Shown: positions 8,246 to 15,984, counted from the first letter of the stretch. The stretch is DNA of 22,656 nucleotides from CANHCC01 sp040381555 (GCA_040381555.1 JBEIHC010000039.1:1-22656), one strand, 5' to 3'. Made by a program: numbers and translations. Notes: generated by a model not told the origin, from the sequence alone.

Positions 8246-8846
8246 GGAAGACCTCAAAATGAAACTCCATTCAGCAAGCAGCTAAGAATAGTATTTTATT
8301 CAATCATAGGCATATTGATTTCTGATGGAAGCCTTCTTTGCTTTAGTAATTTAAATAGGGAATTGGAAAAATGGTAAATAAACAAAACAAATGGAGGAAT
8401 TAAGAGAAGGATTGAATGAGGAGACACCCCTTAATTCCACCACTATTAAAAAACAAGAAAGACTAGCAACTATAAACACTTACGCCTACTAACCGCTCAG
8501 CGACCGGTGATTTCGTTCTAAAAAACGAGTTGGTCTTTAGGAGGGACGAAAGCATTGTTTTTATTTAAATACCCAAGTCGCTGAGCTGTGTTGATTGAGA
8601 TGGAATGAATGTCGGAAATGTTTTTTATAAATCCTGTCAAGACTATCATTCAGGCCAATTTATACCTCTTCCATAAAAAACTCTTCCTTCCTAAGGGAAT
8701 GCTGTTACAAGTAATTCTTATTTGTTACACTGATTTTTTTGCGAAACATTAGATTACCTTTAATATTACCAATATACTTGTTTTCCTTTTATAGTAAAGG
8801 TAATCCAACAATACTTTTGTGCATTTAGTGCATATAAATAAACTCG
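8246..8846. other. Non-coding stretch with structured inverted repeats
   Basis: I see no convincing gene in these ~600 bases. They hold a nested inverted repeat at 8495-8586 (listed separately). They also hold a second one, GATTACCTTTA (8752-8762) with TAAAGGTAATC (8795-8805), 11 base pairs around a 32-base loop, immediately downstream of the small membrane-protein gene at 8847-9005. The second could form a hairpin at that gene's mRNA end but has no T-run on the minus strand. Confidence 0.5.
8495..8586. repeat. Nested inverted repeat, ~92 bases
   Basis: The outer arms GCTCAGCGAC (8495-8504) and GTCGCTGAGC (8577-8586) are perfectly complementary. Inside them TTTCGT (8511-8516) pairs with ACGAAA (8546-8551), and CTAAA (8518-8522) pairs with TTTAG (8536-8540). 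The left arm reads CGCTCAGCGACCGG, resembling part of a CGCTCAGCGACC repeat I recall as dispersed across many bacterial genomes. It may be a degenerate dispersed repeat, the hairpin end of a small mobile element, or a structured RNA. Confidence 0.45.
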
Positions 8847-9005
8847 TTATTTAAATGGATTTTTACCTCCTATGATTTTAAGCAAAATAGAAATGACGGC
8901 AATGACCAATAACACATGTATGATGCTGCCAGCACTATAGGCAAAAAATCCTACAGCGCAACCAATAATCAAAAGAATCGCGATTAAGTAAAGTATATTT
9001 CCCAT
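8847..9005 (-). CDS. Small two-helix membrane protein, lmo0937 family
   Basis: 52 residues starting MGNILYLIAILLIIG and ending GGKNPFK; short enough to be missed by length-limited gene callers. Two hydrophobic segments (~3-22 and ~27-44) predict a small inner-membrane protein with little outside the bilayer. Pattern and length match the lmo0937-type family, which is of unknown function and frequently found near general-stress genes such as csbD in Bacteroidota. The next gene upstream on the same strand is csbD-like, separated by a strong hairpin (9108-9142), so this gene may have its own promoter or be read through at lower level. No exact TAnnTTTG box was found upstream; TATTATTTG is a one-base-longer near match. 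Confidence 0.8.
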   Translation of the reverse strand: MGNILYLIAILLIIGCAVGFFAYSAGSIIHVLLVIAVISILLKIIGGKNPFK

Positions 9006-9107
9006 TGAAAGATTATTGTTTTTTTTGTTATTTGTTAATAGAGGTGGTTCAAATAATACACATTAAGGAGAGTATTTATTTTTTACAATAGAAATTCATC
9101 CAAATAG

Positions 9108-9142
9108 TAAACAATAGCAGGTGTTGTACCTGCTATTGTTTA
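9108..9142 (-). terminator. Hairpin terminator after the csbD-like gene
   Basis: A perfect 15-base-pair stem (9108-9122 with 9128-9142) with a five-base loop begins 13 bases past the csbD-like stop codon. The following minus-strand bases are only moderately T-rich, so it may act as a partial terminator or mRNA-stabilising hairpin. Confidence 0.7.
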
Positions 9143-9155
9143 ATTCTAAATTGGA

Positions 9156-9341
9156 TTACAGAGCTGCGATAATTTTGTGCAACTCTTCTTTAGTTTTACC
9201 TAATTTGATTTGAATTTTCCCCATCATTTCTTCTTTCTTACCTTCAGCATAAGTTAAGTCGCTGTCAGTAAGGATGGCGAATTGTTGCTTTAATTTACCT
9301 TTTTGTTCGTGCCAATTACCTTTAATTTCTGTAGTATTCAT
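9156..9341 (-). CDS. CsbD-like stress protein
   Basis: 61 residues, ATG start at 9341. The N-terminus MNTTEIKGNWHEQKGKLKQQ is the hallmark of the CsbD family (xxIKGNWxxxKGKxKxxxGxLTxDDL), followed by ILTDSDLTYAEGKKEEMMGKIQIKLGKTKEEL. It is a small, charged, probably helical cytoplasmic protein. In Bacillus the founding member belongs to the general stress regulon; its biochemical role is unknown. Here it stands alone ahead of a strong hairpin, with the lmo0937-type gene beyond. The upstream minus-strand sequence contains CACCTTTG, one base off the -7 consensus, but no good -33. Confidence 0.92.
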   Translation of the reverse strand: MNTTEIKGNWHEQKGKLKQQFAILTDSDLTYAEGKKEEMMGKIQIKLGKTKEELHKIIAAL

Positions 9342-9480
9342 TTTGTTTTTTATTGATTTGTAATAGAGTTATTACCTGACAAAGGTGAGGTGATTATTTG
9401 ATTTGTGTATTATACAATTTTAGGTAGAGTTATATATATCACAGATTAATAATTGGGTAAGTTTTTTGATTGGGTATTTA

Positions 9481-9565
9481 GGGTAAGGGTGTTTTTTCCG
9501 CAGATTACACAGATAGGATAGAAAAAATTGCGGATGCATCACGCTGCGCAGATTTTACAGAGTAG
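9481..9565. repeat. Dispersed repeat, copy 1 (85 bases)
   Basis: Direct repeat partner of 9597-9680, about 89% identical over 84-85 bases (9 differences). Each copy begins GGGTAAGGGT and contains two internal related motifs, CCGCAGATTACACAGA and CGCAGATTTTACAGAG, separated by a GGATGCATCACGCT block. CCGCAGATTACACAGAT-type sequences recur between genes in many Bacteroidota genomes as I recall them. A fragment of a further copy (CACAGATTA, GGGTAAG) precedes it at about 9440-9460. Confidence 0.8.
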
Positions 9566-9596
9566 ATAAATTCCTTACTGGACTTACGGATTTCTG

Positions 9597-9680
9597 GGGT
9601 AAGGGTATTTTTTCCGCAGATTACACAGACGGATCGAGATAATTGTGGATGCATCACGCTACGCAGATTATACAGAGTAG
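9597..9680. repeat. Dispersed repeat, copy 2 (84 bases)
   Basis: Second copy, separated from the first by 31 unrelated bases. Relative to copy 1 it shows one single-base deletion and eight substitutions, so the duplication is not very recent or the two copies inserted independently. No coding frame runs through either copy. Confidence 0.8.
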
Positions 9681-9759
9681 TAGGTTTTATTTATTTACAG
9701 GATATTTCTTATTTGTATGGGTATATTACGAACTGAGTAACGATCATTTCATATTAACA

Positions 9760-9796
9760 TAAAAAAAAAGCGGATACTACATTCCGTATCCGCTTT
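9760..9796 (-). terminator. Intrinsic terminator of the P5C dehydrogenase gene
   Basis: On the minus strand AAAGCGGATAC (9796-9786) pairs with GTATCCGCTTT (9777-9767) around an eight-base loop, and the stem runs into an unbroken run of nine T (9769-9761). It lies 25 bases past the stop codon at 9821. This is a textbook intrinsic terminator. Confidence 0.92.
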
Positions 9797-9820
9797 GTTA
9801 CTATTGATTTCGATCTAATA

Positions 9821-11452
9821 TTATTCCGCACCCATAAATGGATACTCATATTTTTTCGGCGGAACAAAATTTTCCTTTATCGCTCGGGGGGATACCCAAC
9901 GCAATAAATTTAAAATAGATCCAGCCTTATCATTGGTGCCGGAAGCTCTGGCTCCCCCAAAGGGTTGCTGTCCAACTACAGCTCCTGTTGGTTTGTCGTT
10001 GATATATAAATTACCTGCAGCATTTTCCAAAATCTGAGTTGCCTGCTCAATAGCATATCTGTCCTGTGAAAATATAGCACCTGTTAGGGCATAAGGAGAG
10101 CTACTTTCCGCAATATGTAAAGTTTCTTCCCATGCCTCATCCGCATAAACATAAATCGTTAATACCGGACCAAATATTTCTTCGCACATGGTGGTAAAGC
10201 GAGGGTCCTCAACTTGTATCAAAGTGGGCTCAATAAAATATCCTTTCGATTTATCATATCCTCCTCCGGCAAGAATTTTACATCCAGAATCTTTTTTAGC
10301 GATTTCGATATACGAACTAATTTTATCAAAAGCCTTTTCATCAATAACCGCATTAAAGAAATTCCGAAAATCTTCTACGCCGCCCATTTTGATATTCGTA
10401 ATTCCTTTTACTAAATCCTGTTTAATTTTACTAAAAATGGATTTAGGAATATAAGCACGAGAAGCGGCAGAGCATTTTTGTCCCTGAAATTCGAATGCGC
10501 CTCTGATTAAAGCAACGGTCAAGGCCTCGGCATCTGCACTGGGATGGGCAATCACAAAATCTTTACCACCTGTTTCTCCGACAATGCGGGGATAGCTTTT
10601 ATAAATATCAATATTATTGCCTATGGTTTTCCAGATATGTCTGAATACTCCGGTAGATCCCGTAAAATGTATCCCAGCAAAATCGGGATGATTAAAAATT
10701 ACTTCGCCGGCATCTGGTCCGTCTGCATACACCAAATTGATTACTCCTGGAGGCACCCCTGCTTCTAAGAATAATTCCATCACCACCTGAGCAGAATAAA
10801 TCTGAGAATTGGCAGGTTTCCAAACCACTGTATTTCCCAACATGGCTGGGGCAGCGGGTAGATTGGCTGCAATAGAGGTAAAGTTAAAGGGGGTAAGGGC
10901 AAATACAAATCCCTCCAAAGGACGGTGCTCCATTCGGTTCCAAGTTAGGGCAGGAGACTCAGGCTGTTGTTTGTATAGCTCTTGCATGTACTGCACATTG
11001 AAGCGGAAGAAGTCTGCCATTTCGCATACTGCATCGATCTCCGCCTGATAAGCACTTTTACTCTGACAAAGCATGGTAGCGGCATTCATTCTAGCGCGAT
11101 AAGGGCCTGCGAGTAAATCAGCGGCTTTTAAAAATATCGCCGCTCTTTGTTCCCAGGGTAAATTCGCCCAATCTTTTTTGGCAGCCAAAGCAGCGTCAAT
11201 GGCTTGTTTTACATGGGTTTTATCCCCGAAATGATAATGACCCAAGGTATGCCGAATGTCATGGGGTGGGTGAATGGAATGTTTATTTCCGGTACGCACC
11301 TGCTGATTGCCAATATACATAGGAATGTCAGCCTCCTCTTTCCGGAGTTTGTCAATCATTGCCTTGAGCTCAGTTCTTTCCGGACTACCGGGAGCATAAC
11401 TGAGAATGGGTTCATTTTTTGCCTGAGGGACCTGGTAAAAGCCTGTTGCCAT
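9821..11452 (-). CDS. pruA: L-glutamate gamma-semialdehyde (1-pyrroline-5-carboxylate) dehydrogenase
   Basis: 543 residues from the ATG at 11452. It oxidises glutamate semialdehyde/P5C to glutamate with NAD, the second step of proline degradation. Aldehyde dehydrogenase landmarks: LTPFNFTSIAANLPAAPAML, VVWKPANSQ, FTGSTGVF, GETGGKDF (general base E293) and GQKCSAASR (catalytic C327). The N-terminus MATGFYQVPQAKNEP and SYAPGSPER match Bacteroidota P5C dehydrogenases. An upstream TTG in frame (11479) would lie inside the -7 promoter element at 11477-11484, so the ATG is chosen. No proline dehydrogenase is adjacent, so this is the stand-alone enzyme and not the bifunctional PutA. It has its own promoter and terminator and is monocistronic. 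Confidence 0.95.
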   Translation of the reverse strand: MATGFYQVPQAKNEPILSYAPGSPERTELKAMIDKLRKEEADIPMYIGNQQVRTGNKHSIHPPHDIRHTLGHYHFGDKTHVKQAIDAALAAKKDWANLPWEQRAAIFLKAADLLAGPYRARMNAATMLCQSKSAYQAEIDAVCEMADFFRFNVQYMQELYKQQPESPALTWNRMEHRPLEGFVFALTPFNFTSIAANLPAAPAMLGNTVVWKPANSQIYSAQVVMELFLEAGVPPGVINLVYADGPDAGEVIFNHPDFAGIHFTGSTGVFRHIWKTIGNNIDIYKSYPRIVGETGGKDFVIAHPSADAEALTVALIRGAFEFQGQKCSAASRAYIPKSIFSKIKQDLVKGITNIKMGGVEDFRNFFNAVIDEKAFDKISSYIEIAKKDSGCKILAGGGYDKSKGYFIEPTLIQVEDPRFTTMCEEIFGPVLTIYVYADEAWEETLHIAESSSPYALTGAIFSQDRYAIEQATQILENAAGNLYINDKPTGAVVGQQPFGGARASGTNDKAGSILNLLRWVSPRAIKENFVPPKKYEYPFMGAE

Positions 11453-11476
11453 AAGATTCTGGTATTGTTTGTTCCG

Positions 11477-11506
11477 CAAATTTACTCATTTATAGCATCA
11501 GACAAA
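11477..11506 (-). promoter_or_regulatory. Promoter of the P5C dehydrogenase gene
   Basis: On the minus strand TTTG (11506-11503) and TAAATTTG (11484-11477) are 18 bases apart, an excellent match to the Bacteroidota TTTG / TAnnTTTG promoter. The predicted start near 11470 gives a leader of about 20 bases before the ATG at 11452, and this excludes the longer TTG-started reading. Confidence 0.8.
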
Positions 11507-11595
11507 TGCCTTACGCCAATCTCCCCCACACTTCTGATTTTAAGCTATTTCGATCTCTTATTTCGGGTGTGTTTTTTGGATATTTTTAACCTAAA

Positions 11596-11613
11596 AAAAC
11601 AATTAATTGTTTT
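11596..11613. promoter_or_regulatory. 18-bp palindrome overlapping the -33 element (candidate operator)
   Basis: AAAACAATTAATTGTTTT is a perfect palindrome. Its right end overlaps the TTTG of the downstream promoter (11611-11614), the place expected for a repressor or regulator binding site. It is AT-rich and could arise by chance; no regulator gene is adjacent. Confidence 0.35.
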
Positions 11614-11641
11614 GCATTTATCGAAAAGTGATTTATCTTTG
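11611..11641 (+). promoter_or_regulatory. Promoter of the surface-protein operon
   Basis: TTTG (11611-11614) and TATCTTTG (11634-11641) are separated by 19 bases, a near-ideal Bacteroidota promoter. The predicted start, around 11648, leaves a leader of about 36 bases to the ATG at 11684. Confidence 0.8.
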
Positions 11642-11683
11642 GTATAATTTAAGTTCTAAACCTTAAATCCCAACGCCCCAGCA

Positions 11684-13450
11684 ATGAAAAAATTCTTCTC
11701 TTCACTTCTCTTCTCTTCTCTTCTCTTTTTTAGTCTATCCCTAACAATGAATACCCTCCAGGCACAAACACCCTGGATATTGGGCGGGAATGAACCCGAT
11801 TCCGGAGAATTTATTGGAACCACAAACGATTTTCCTTTTATCATTAAAACCAACGATACCATCCGCATGGTAATTGATGAGTTTGGAAAAGTAACCCTCA
11901 AAACCCTACAAGGTACAGGAATTCGGCTCATTTGGGTAAATGAAGACGGTGATTTAGTCGCCTTGGAACCCGGAAATAATACAGAAATATTAAATGGAGA
12001 AGGAGAATGGATTCCAATTCAAGAACATTTGTTTGAAATAGATGGCTCGGGCAATACTTTATTATCGTCCGGAAAATTAAAAATAGGTTCTGGAGGAAGT
12101 CCAACAAAAGAATTAGAAGTCAATGGGCAAGCATTAATAACTACACTTTCTGCAAGCCAATTACAGTTAACTGGATTAGGGGGTAGTGGAAACAGAATTT
12201 TAATACTTAATTCAGCCAATGAAGCAGACGACTTGGAATTTTCAGGAGATACCAAAGTATTGAATGGACAAAAAGACTGGGTAGAATTACCCACACAAAT
12301 AGGCGAAATAAATGGCAGTGGGGATGTTTATTTTGAAACGGTCAAAGTGGGAATTGGCACCAATACACCTACCAAAGAATTGCAGGTAGTTGGAGATATA
12401 CTGGTCGAAGGAAGTATGTTTGCTGATTCCTTGTACACTCAAAAAATAAAAACAGGAGAACTCGATTTAGGCAATGATACTACCGCCTATAAATTTGGCT
12501 TTTTACCACTGAGTGGAGGCGGCATATCAGTATGGGGAGGTTCTGTGCCTCCCGCCAGTGATGGAGGTGGACAGGTAGATCCTTTTCCTTCTTGTACAGG
12601 CTGGGGTGGTCCCAATTTATTTCAGCAATCTGGCATGTTTCAGGCGTATGGTCCAAATAGCTTCCTGATGACGCCGACCAATAGCCTGTATCGTTCTTTA
12701 TTTATGGGCGTAGCCAGAAAAAACCCCATGACCAGTGAAACCCACGGCTACATAGAAATGACAGATGCCAAGACTAGTCCGACAGATGGGATCACCGCTT
12801 CTATACTTCATATTAATACCCGCTGTGGAAGAGATGTAATAATTTGTAATGAGAATAGTGGAATCGTTACAGTTGGAAATAATTTTGAGGCAGGAAAAAA
12901 TATTACCCGGGATGTTAGTACAACAATTAACATTCATGCGGAAGGAACGGCCATTTTTTCCAAAACTACCCACGGCGCGCCTTGGGGATATAATACAGTA
13001 TTAGAAGTGGATGATGATGATACCAAAACCTTTGAAATACGGAATACACAAAACGGGGGAACAGTTCCCTTTTTAGTAATGGGTGATGGGAGAACCGCTA
13101 TCGGGGCAGAACGCTGCACCACTTCTACCCACCAGGATGCTATGCTACAAGTACAGGGGAAAATCATAGGCCAATCATTATATATATTAGATCCTAATAC
13201 CAACTGGCCAGATTTTGTATTTGATCCAGAATATAAACTAAAAAATCTGACCCAGGTAGAAGCTTATTATAAAGAACATAAGCACCTGCCAGGCGTACCA
13301 TCCGCCAAAGACATCCAACAAAATGGGGTAGATGTATTGGAAATGAATCAAATTCTGCTGGAGAAAGTAGAAGAGCTGACTTTGTACATGGTAGAACAGA
13401 GAAAAATGATAGAGGAGTTGAAGGTTCAACTGAATACCCGTAAAAATTAA
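11684..13450 (+). CDS. Secreted fibre-like surface protein with a C-terminal 'HLPGVPSA' coiled-coil module
   Basis: 588 residues. An N-terminal signal peptide (~1-27, hydrophobic core rich in S, L and F, ending near LQAQ) directs export. Residues ~75-235 hold two imperfect repeats, each containing an NTEILNGEGEW / TKVLNGQKDW-type strand and a 'GIGTNTPTKELQVVGD' unit, a pattern shared with tail-fibre-like and other surface proteins of Bacteroidota. The C-terminus (~500-588) has WPDFVF, an LTQVEAYYKEHKHLPGVPSA stretch, then a coiled coil (EMNQILLEKVEELTLYMVEQ). In phage tail fibres a similar place is held by an S74 chaperone; here only the fibre-like end is seen and no autoprotease is claimed. 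The signal-peptide codons are built on tandem CTCTT repeats. First gene of a probable four-gene operon. Function unknown; adhesion or surface structure is inference. Confidence 0.85.
   Translation: MKKFFSSLLFSSLLFFSLSLTMNTLQAQTPWILGGNEPDSGEFIGTTNDFPFIIKTNDTIRMVIDEFGKVTLKTLQGTGIRLIWVNEDGDLVALEPGNNTEILNGEGEWIPIQEHLFEIDGSGNTLLSSGKLKIGSGGSPTKELEVNGQALITTLSASQLQLTGLGGSGNRILILNSANEADDLEFSGDTKVLNGQKDWVELPTQIGEINGSGDVYFETVKVGIGTNTPTKELQVVGDILVEGSMFADSLYTQKIKTGELDLGNDTTAYKFGFLPLSGGGISVWGGSVPPASDGGGQVDPFPSCTGWGGPNLFQQSGMFQAYGPNSFLMTPTNSLYRSLFMGVARKNPMTSETHGYIEMTDAKTSPTDGITASILHINTRCGRDVIICNENSGIVTVGNNFEAGKNITRDVSTTINIHAEGTAIFSKTTHGAPWGYNTVLEVDDDDTKTFEIRNTQNGGTVPFLVMGDGRTAIGAERCTTSTHQDAMLQVQGKIIGQSLYILDPNTNWPDFVFDPEYKLKNLTQVEAYYKEHKHLPGVPSAKDIQQNGVDVLEMNQILLEKVEELTLYMVEQRKMIEELKVQLNTRKN
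11698..11727 (+). repeat. CTCTT pentanucleotide repeat inside the signal-peptide codons
   Basis: Six consecutive five-base units: CTCTT, CACTT, then four perfect CTCTT (11708-11727), followed by a T-run. They begin 14 bases after the ATG and encode the hydrophobic core of the signal peptide. Because five is not a multiple of three, gain or loss of one unit shifts the reading frame of the whole protein. Confidence 0.85.
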
Positions 13451-13471
13451 TCGACTTTTAACATATTGGTT

Positions 13472-15406
13472 ATGAAAGCTGGATTAATTTATCTATTCCT
13501 ATTCTCTATTTGTATTTTCAAATCAGAGGTAAATGCTACTCCTGATACGCTCTGGGCTCCCGGGCAGGTGATAGCAAGACTCAACTCCAGTGCAGCAGCT
13601 ATTGCACATGTTTATTTGCAGACTACTGATTCACTTGCAAAGGATAGCTGCCTAAATATTCTGGATGGGTATTTGGATAATATAGGTGTATGGAAGCTAA
13701 AAATGGTTCATTATTTTGACCCGGAGGCGGATACGGTATATTTACCCGAGGAGGCATTCAATTCCTTTGTTGTGTATTATACCGATACTTTGGATTCTGT
13801 AATGGGAGTAGTGAATTTGCTTTCTGAGAATAATTATGTGGATTTTGTACATCCGAATTGGTTATTTAAACCTTTTGCCACTGTTCCAGATGACCCCAAA
13901 TGGAGCTCTGGTTCGGATGGACAGGATACCTATATGTGGGATATGATGGTACCTTATGCTTGGGATATACAAAAAGGATGCACGGATATTAGGGTAGCTG
14001 TTTTGGATGTTGGTTTTAGAGATTTAGATCATCCGGATATGGTTAACAAATTCTCCACAATTCAATTTAATACTTTTAATCAAACATATGATGCCAGGGG
14101 AAATGATGGTTTTCATGGGTTGCATTGTGCTAGTATAATTGCAGCTAATCCAGATAATAATGAAGGCATTGCGGGAATCGGTTGGAACACGCAGATAGTC
14201 TCTGTGAAAACATCAATTGATCCTAATTCTACTGGGTCTGAATTTGATAATGTAATAAGAGGAATAGATTGGGTCGTACAACATAATCATGCAAAAGTCA
14301 TTTCTATGTCAATCGGTATTTCTACTAATGCTTTAGACACAACTAAAACAGATCCAATTAATTTTCCTGATATGGAGCAATCACTTATTCAGGCATACAA
14401 TTCGAATATAATTATAATTTGTGCAGCAGGTAATATCGCTAATGGCACATTGGAGTTATGTTATCCAGCTAAAAGTGATTATGCATTTTCTGTTGGAAGT
14501 GTCTATCACAATAACAGCAATAATTCATTCATAGATAGAGCTGGATATTCTTGTTTTGGGGATGAATTAGATTTAGTGGCATTTGGCACCGATATTTGGC
14601 TTGCTAATCGAACGGACATAAATAAATACAAAAAAGATGAAGGTACTTCATATTCTGCACCAATGGTAGCCGCAGCAGCAGCATTGATTCTGTCGCAGAA
14701 TCCTTATTTAACAACTGAGCAGGTTCGAAAGGCTTTACGAATAGGGGCAATAAAAATTCCTGACATGAACAACAATAATCATGTTACGGAATATGGCTAT
14801 GGACTTCTGGATGTTCACCACCCATTAATTATGATTCCTGCAATTCAAAATGATTTGCAATTTACAAACCAAAATATATATGATATGAAAATTGCCCATG
14901 CGCAAAATTCCATATCCGCAGGTTCCGGGTTTAATGTCTATAATGATGCTATCGTTGAATTTAAGGCAGGAGGGTATATTGAGTTGTTGCCAGGATTTAG
15001 TACTGCACCAAGCGAAATAAATGAAATGGGTGTTTTTTCGGCTACAATTGGAATCGTAGGGAATGCCTGTAATGGGGGAGGAGCGAGATTGCATAATCCT
15101 ATGGTCGAAATTCCAGAAGACAATTCACTGATGTCAGAATCTGTATTTGAATTATACCCGAATCCCTGCTCCGATAAGTTTTTTATCAAGTTTGATAAGG
15201 ATCATAGTGAAGAATCTAAATACACCCTTGAAATATTGAATTCTGTCGGACAAGTTGTATCCCAGTATTCCAATTTTCCAAGTAATTCAATAGAAGGGAT
15301 TCATATTGATCTTGATGATAATATAATGCCAGGAGTATATTATGTGAGACTTTATATGGAATCAAATATATTTTTTTCTAAACCCTTAATTGTTTTATCA
15401 AGATGA
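13472..15406 (+). CDS. Subtilisin-like serine protease (S8) with T9SS sorting domain
   Basis: 644 residues from the ATG at 13472; a TTG two codons upstream is less likely. Order: signal peptide (~1-23), a prodomain-like region beginning WAPGQVIARL (~25-140), an S8 catalytic domain (~155-440), a region with IELLPGFS (~475-530) resembling the beta-stack segments of T9SS cargo, and a C-terminal type A sorting domain (last ~85 residues, LYPNPCSDKFFIKF through GVYYVRL). The catalytic set is complete: D179 in AVLDVGF, H215 in HGLHCAS, oxyanion N321 in CAAGN, S393 in GTSYSAP. DVGF and HGLHCAS depart from the usual D(T/S)G and HGTHVAG. It should be exported by Sec, then T9SS, and attached to or released from the cell surface. 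It lies 21 bases after the fibre-like gene and overlaps the next gene by four bases. Confidence 0.92.
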   Translation: MKAGLIYLFLFSICIFKSEVNATPDTLWAPGQVIARLNSSAAAIAHVYLQTTDSLAKDSCLNILDGYLDNIGVWKLKMVHYFDPEADTVYLPEEAFNSFVVYYTDTLDSVMGVVNLLSENNYVDFVHPNWLFKPFATVPDDPKWSSGSDGQDTYMWDMMVPYAWDIQKGCTDIRVAVLDVGFRDLDHPDMVNKFSTIQFNTFNQTYDARGNDGFHGLHCASIIAANPDNNEGIAGIGWNTQIVSVKTSIDPNSTGSEFDNVIRGIDWVVQHNHAKVISMSIGISTNALDTTKTDPINFPDMEQSLIQAYNSNIIIICAAGNIANGTLELCYPAKSDYAFSVGSVYHNNSNNSFIDRAGYSCFGDELDLVAFGTDIWLANRTDINKYKKDEGTSYSAPMVAAAAALILSQNPYLTTEQVRKALRIGAIKIPDMNNNNHVTEYGYGLLDVHHPLIMIPAIQNDLQFTNQNIYDMKIAHAQNSISAGSGFNVYNDAIVEFKAGGYIELLPGFSTAPSEINEMGVFSATIGIVGNACNGGGARLHNPMVEIPEDNSLMSESVFELYPNPCSDKFFIKFDKDHSEESKYTLEILNSVGQVVSQYSNFPSNSIEGIHIDLDDNIMPGVYYVRLYMESNIFFSKPLIVLSR

Positions 15407-15984
15407 AAAGTATATTGTGGGTTACATTTATGTTCTCAAGTTTATTCGCCCAAGTTGCCTTGGATTACCCTCATACCCTCAGTCTTCAAATCGGCGAACC
15501 TTGGTCTATCAGATACCAAAAATCATTCCTCAAAAACAGTAATTTTCAAATTGGGGCAGGTGTAGGTATGTTGGGCCTAATCAAACAGCCTGATTATTCA
15601 GAAAAATTTAGCCTTGAAAATGGATATCGTTATTATGGAAGGACGGATATCTTCACTCTGGACATTTATATTCGCAGGTATTTACAGTTTGGCAAACAAA
15701 ATACTTGTGGTTTGTTTTTAGATTTGGGTATTCATAATCGTTGTACACCCGAGATGGGTTTCAAGTTAAAAAGTAATACTCAAATGTATATCCCAAATTT
15801 CTTCTTCTGGGAACCAATCCCTTATTTTCAATTGGGAAGTTATATCCGATTGGGTGCCCAAAAAAAATTCGAACTCAATGTTCAATATGGGCTGGGGGTT
15901 AATGTATTATTTGTAACTGGTTATATAGAGCAGATGGGTGGTATTGGATTGGGGTATCGGTTTTCGAGGGCTAAAGGAAATTAA
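15403..15984 (+). CDS. Probable small outer-membrane beta-barrel protein
   Basis: 193 residues, ATG start overlapping the protease stop codon (ATGA), a sign of translational coupling. There is a short signal peptide (~1-17, MKSILWVTFMFSSLFAQ). The rest alternates aromatic and polar residues in strand-like segments (IRYQKSFLKNSNFQIGAGVG, FTLDIYIRRYLQFG, PYFQLGSYIRLGAQKKFELN), ending IGLGYRF. This fits an eight-strand-type outer-membrane barrel. I do not recognise a specific family. Its position suggests that it works with the secreted protease or the fibre-like protein, perhaps as an anchor or channel, but that is inference. Confidence 0.7.
   Translation: MKSILWVTFMFSSLFAQVALDYPHTLSLQIGEPWSIRYQKSFLKNSNFQIGAGVGMLGLIKQPDYSEKFSLENGYRYYGRTDIFTLDIYIRRYLQFGKQNTCGLFLDLGIHNRCTPEMGFKLKSNTQMYIPNFFFWEPIPYFQLGSYIRLGAQKKFELNVQYGLGVNVLFVTGYIEQMGGIGLGYRFSRAKGN

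Noticed and set aside
8752..8805. GATTACCTTTA inverted repeat as mobile-element ends
   Set aside because: The 32-base interior is too short for an element and no target duplication is visible; possibly just an mRNA 3' hairpin.
9481..9680. Possible CRISPR-like array
   Set aside because: Only two long, diverged copies with one short spacer; no short identical repeats with regular spacers and no cas genes.
11204..11647. 147-codon plus-strand frame antisense to the start of the P5C dehydrogenase gene
   Set aside because: Most of it is the shadow of a well-supported enzyme, and it runs through two clear promoters at 11477-11506 and 11611-11641.
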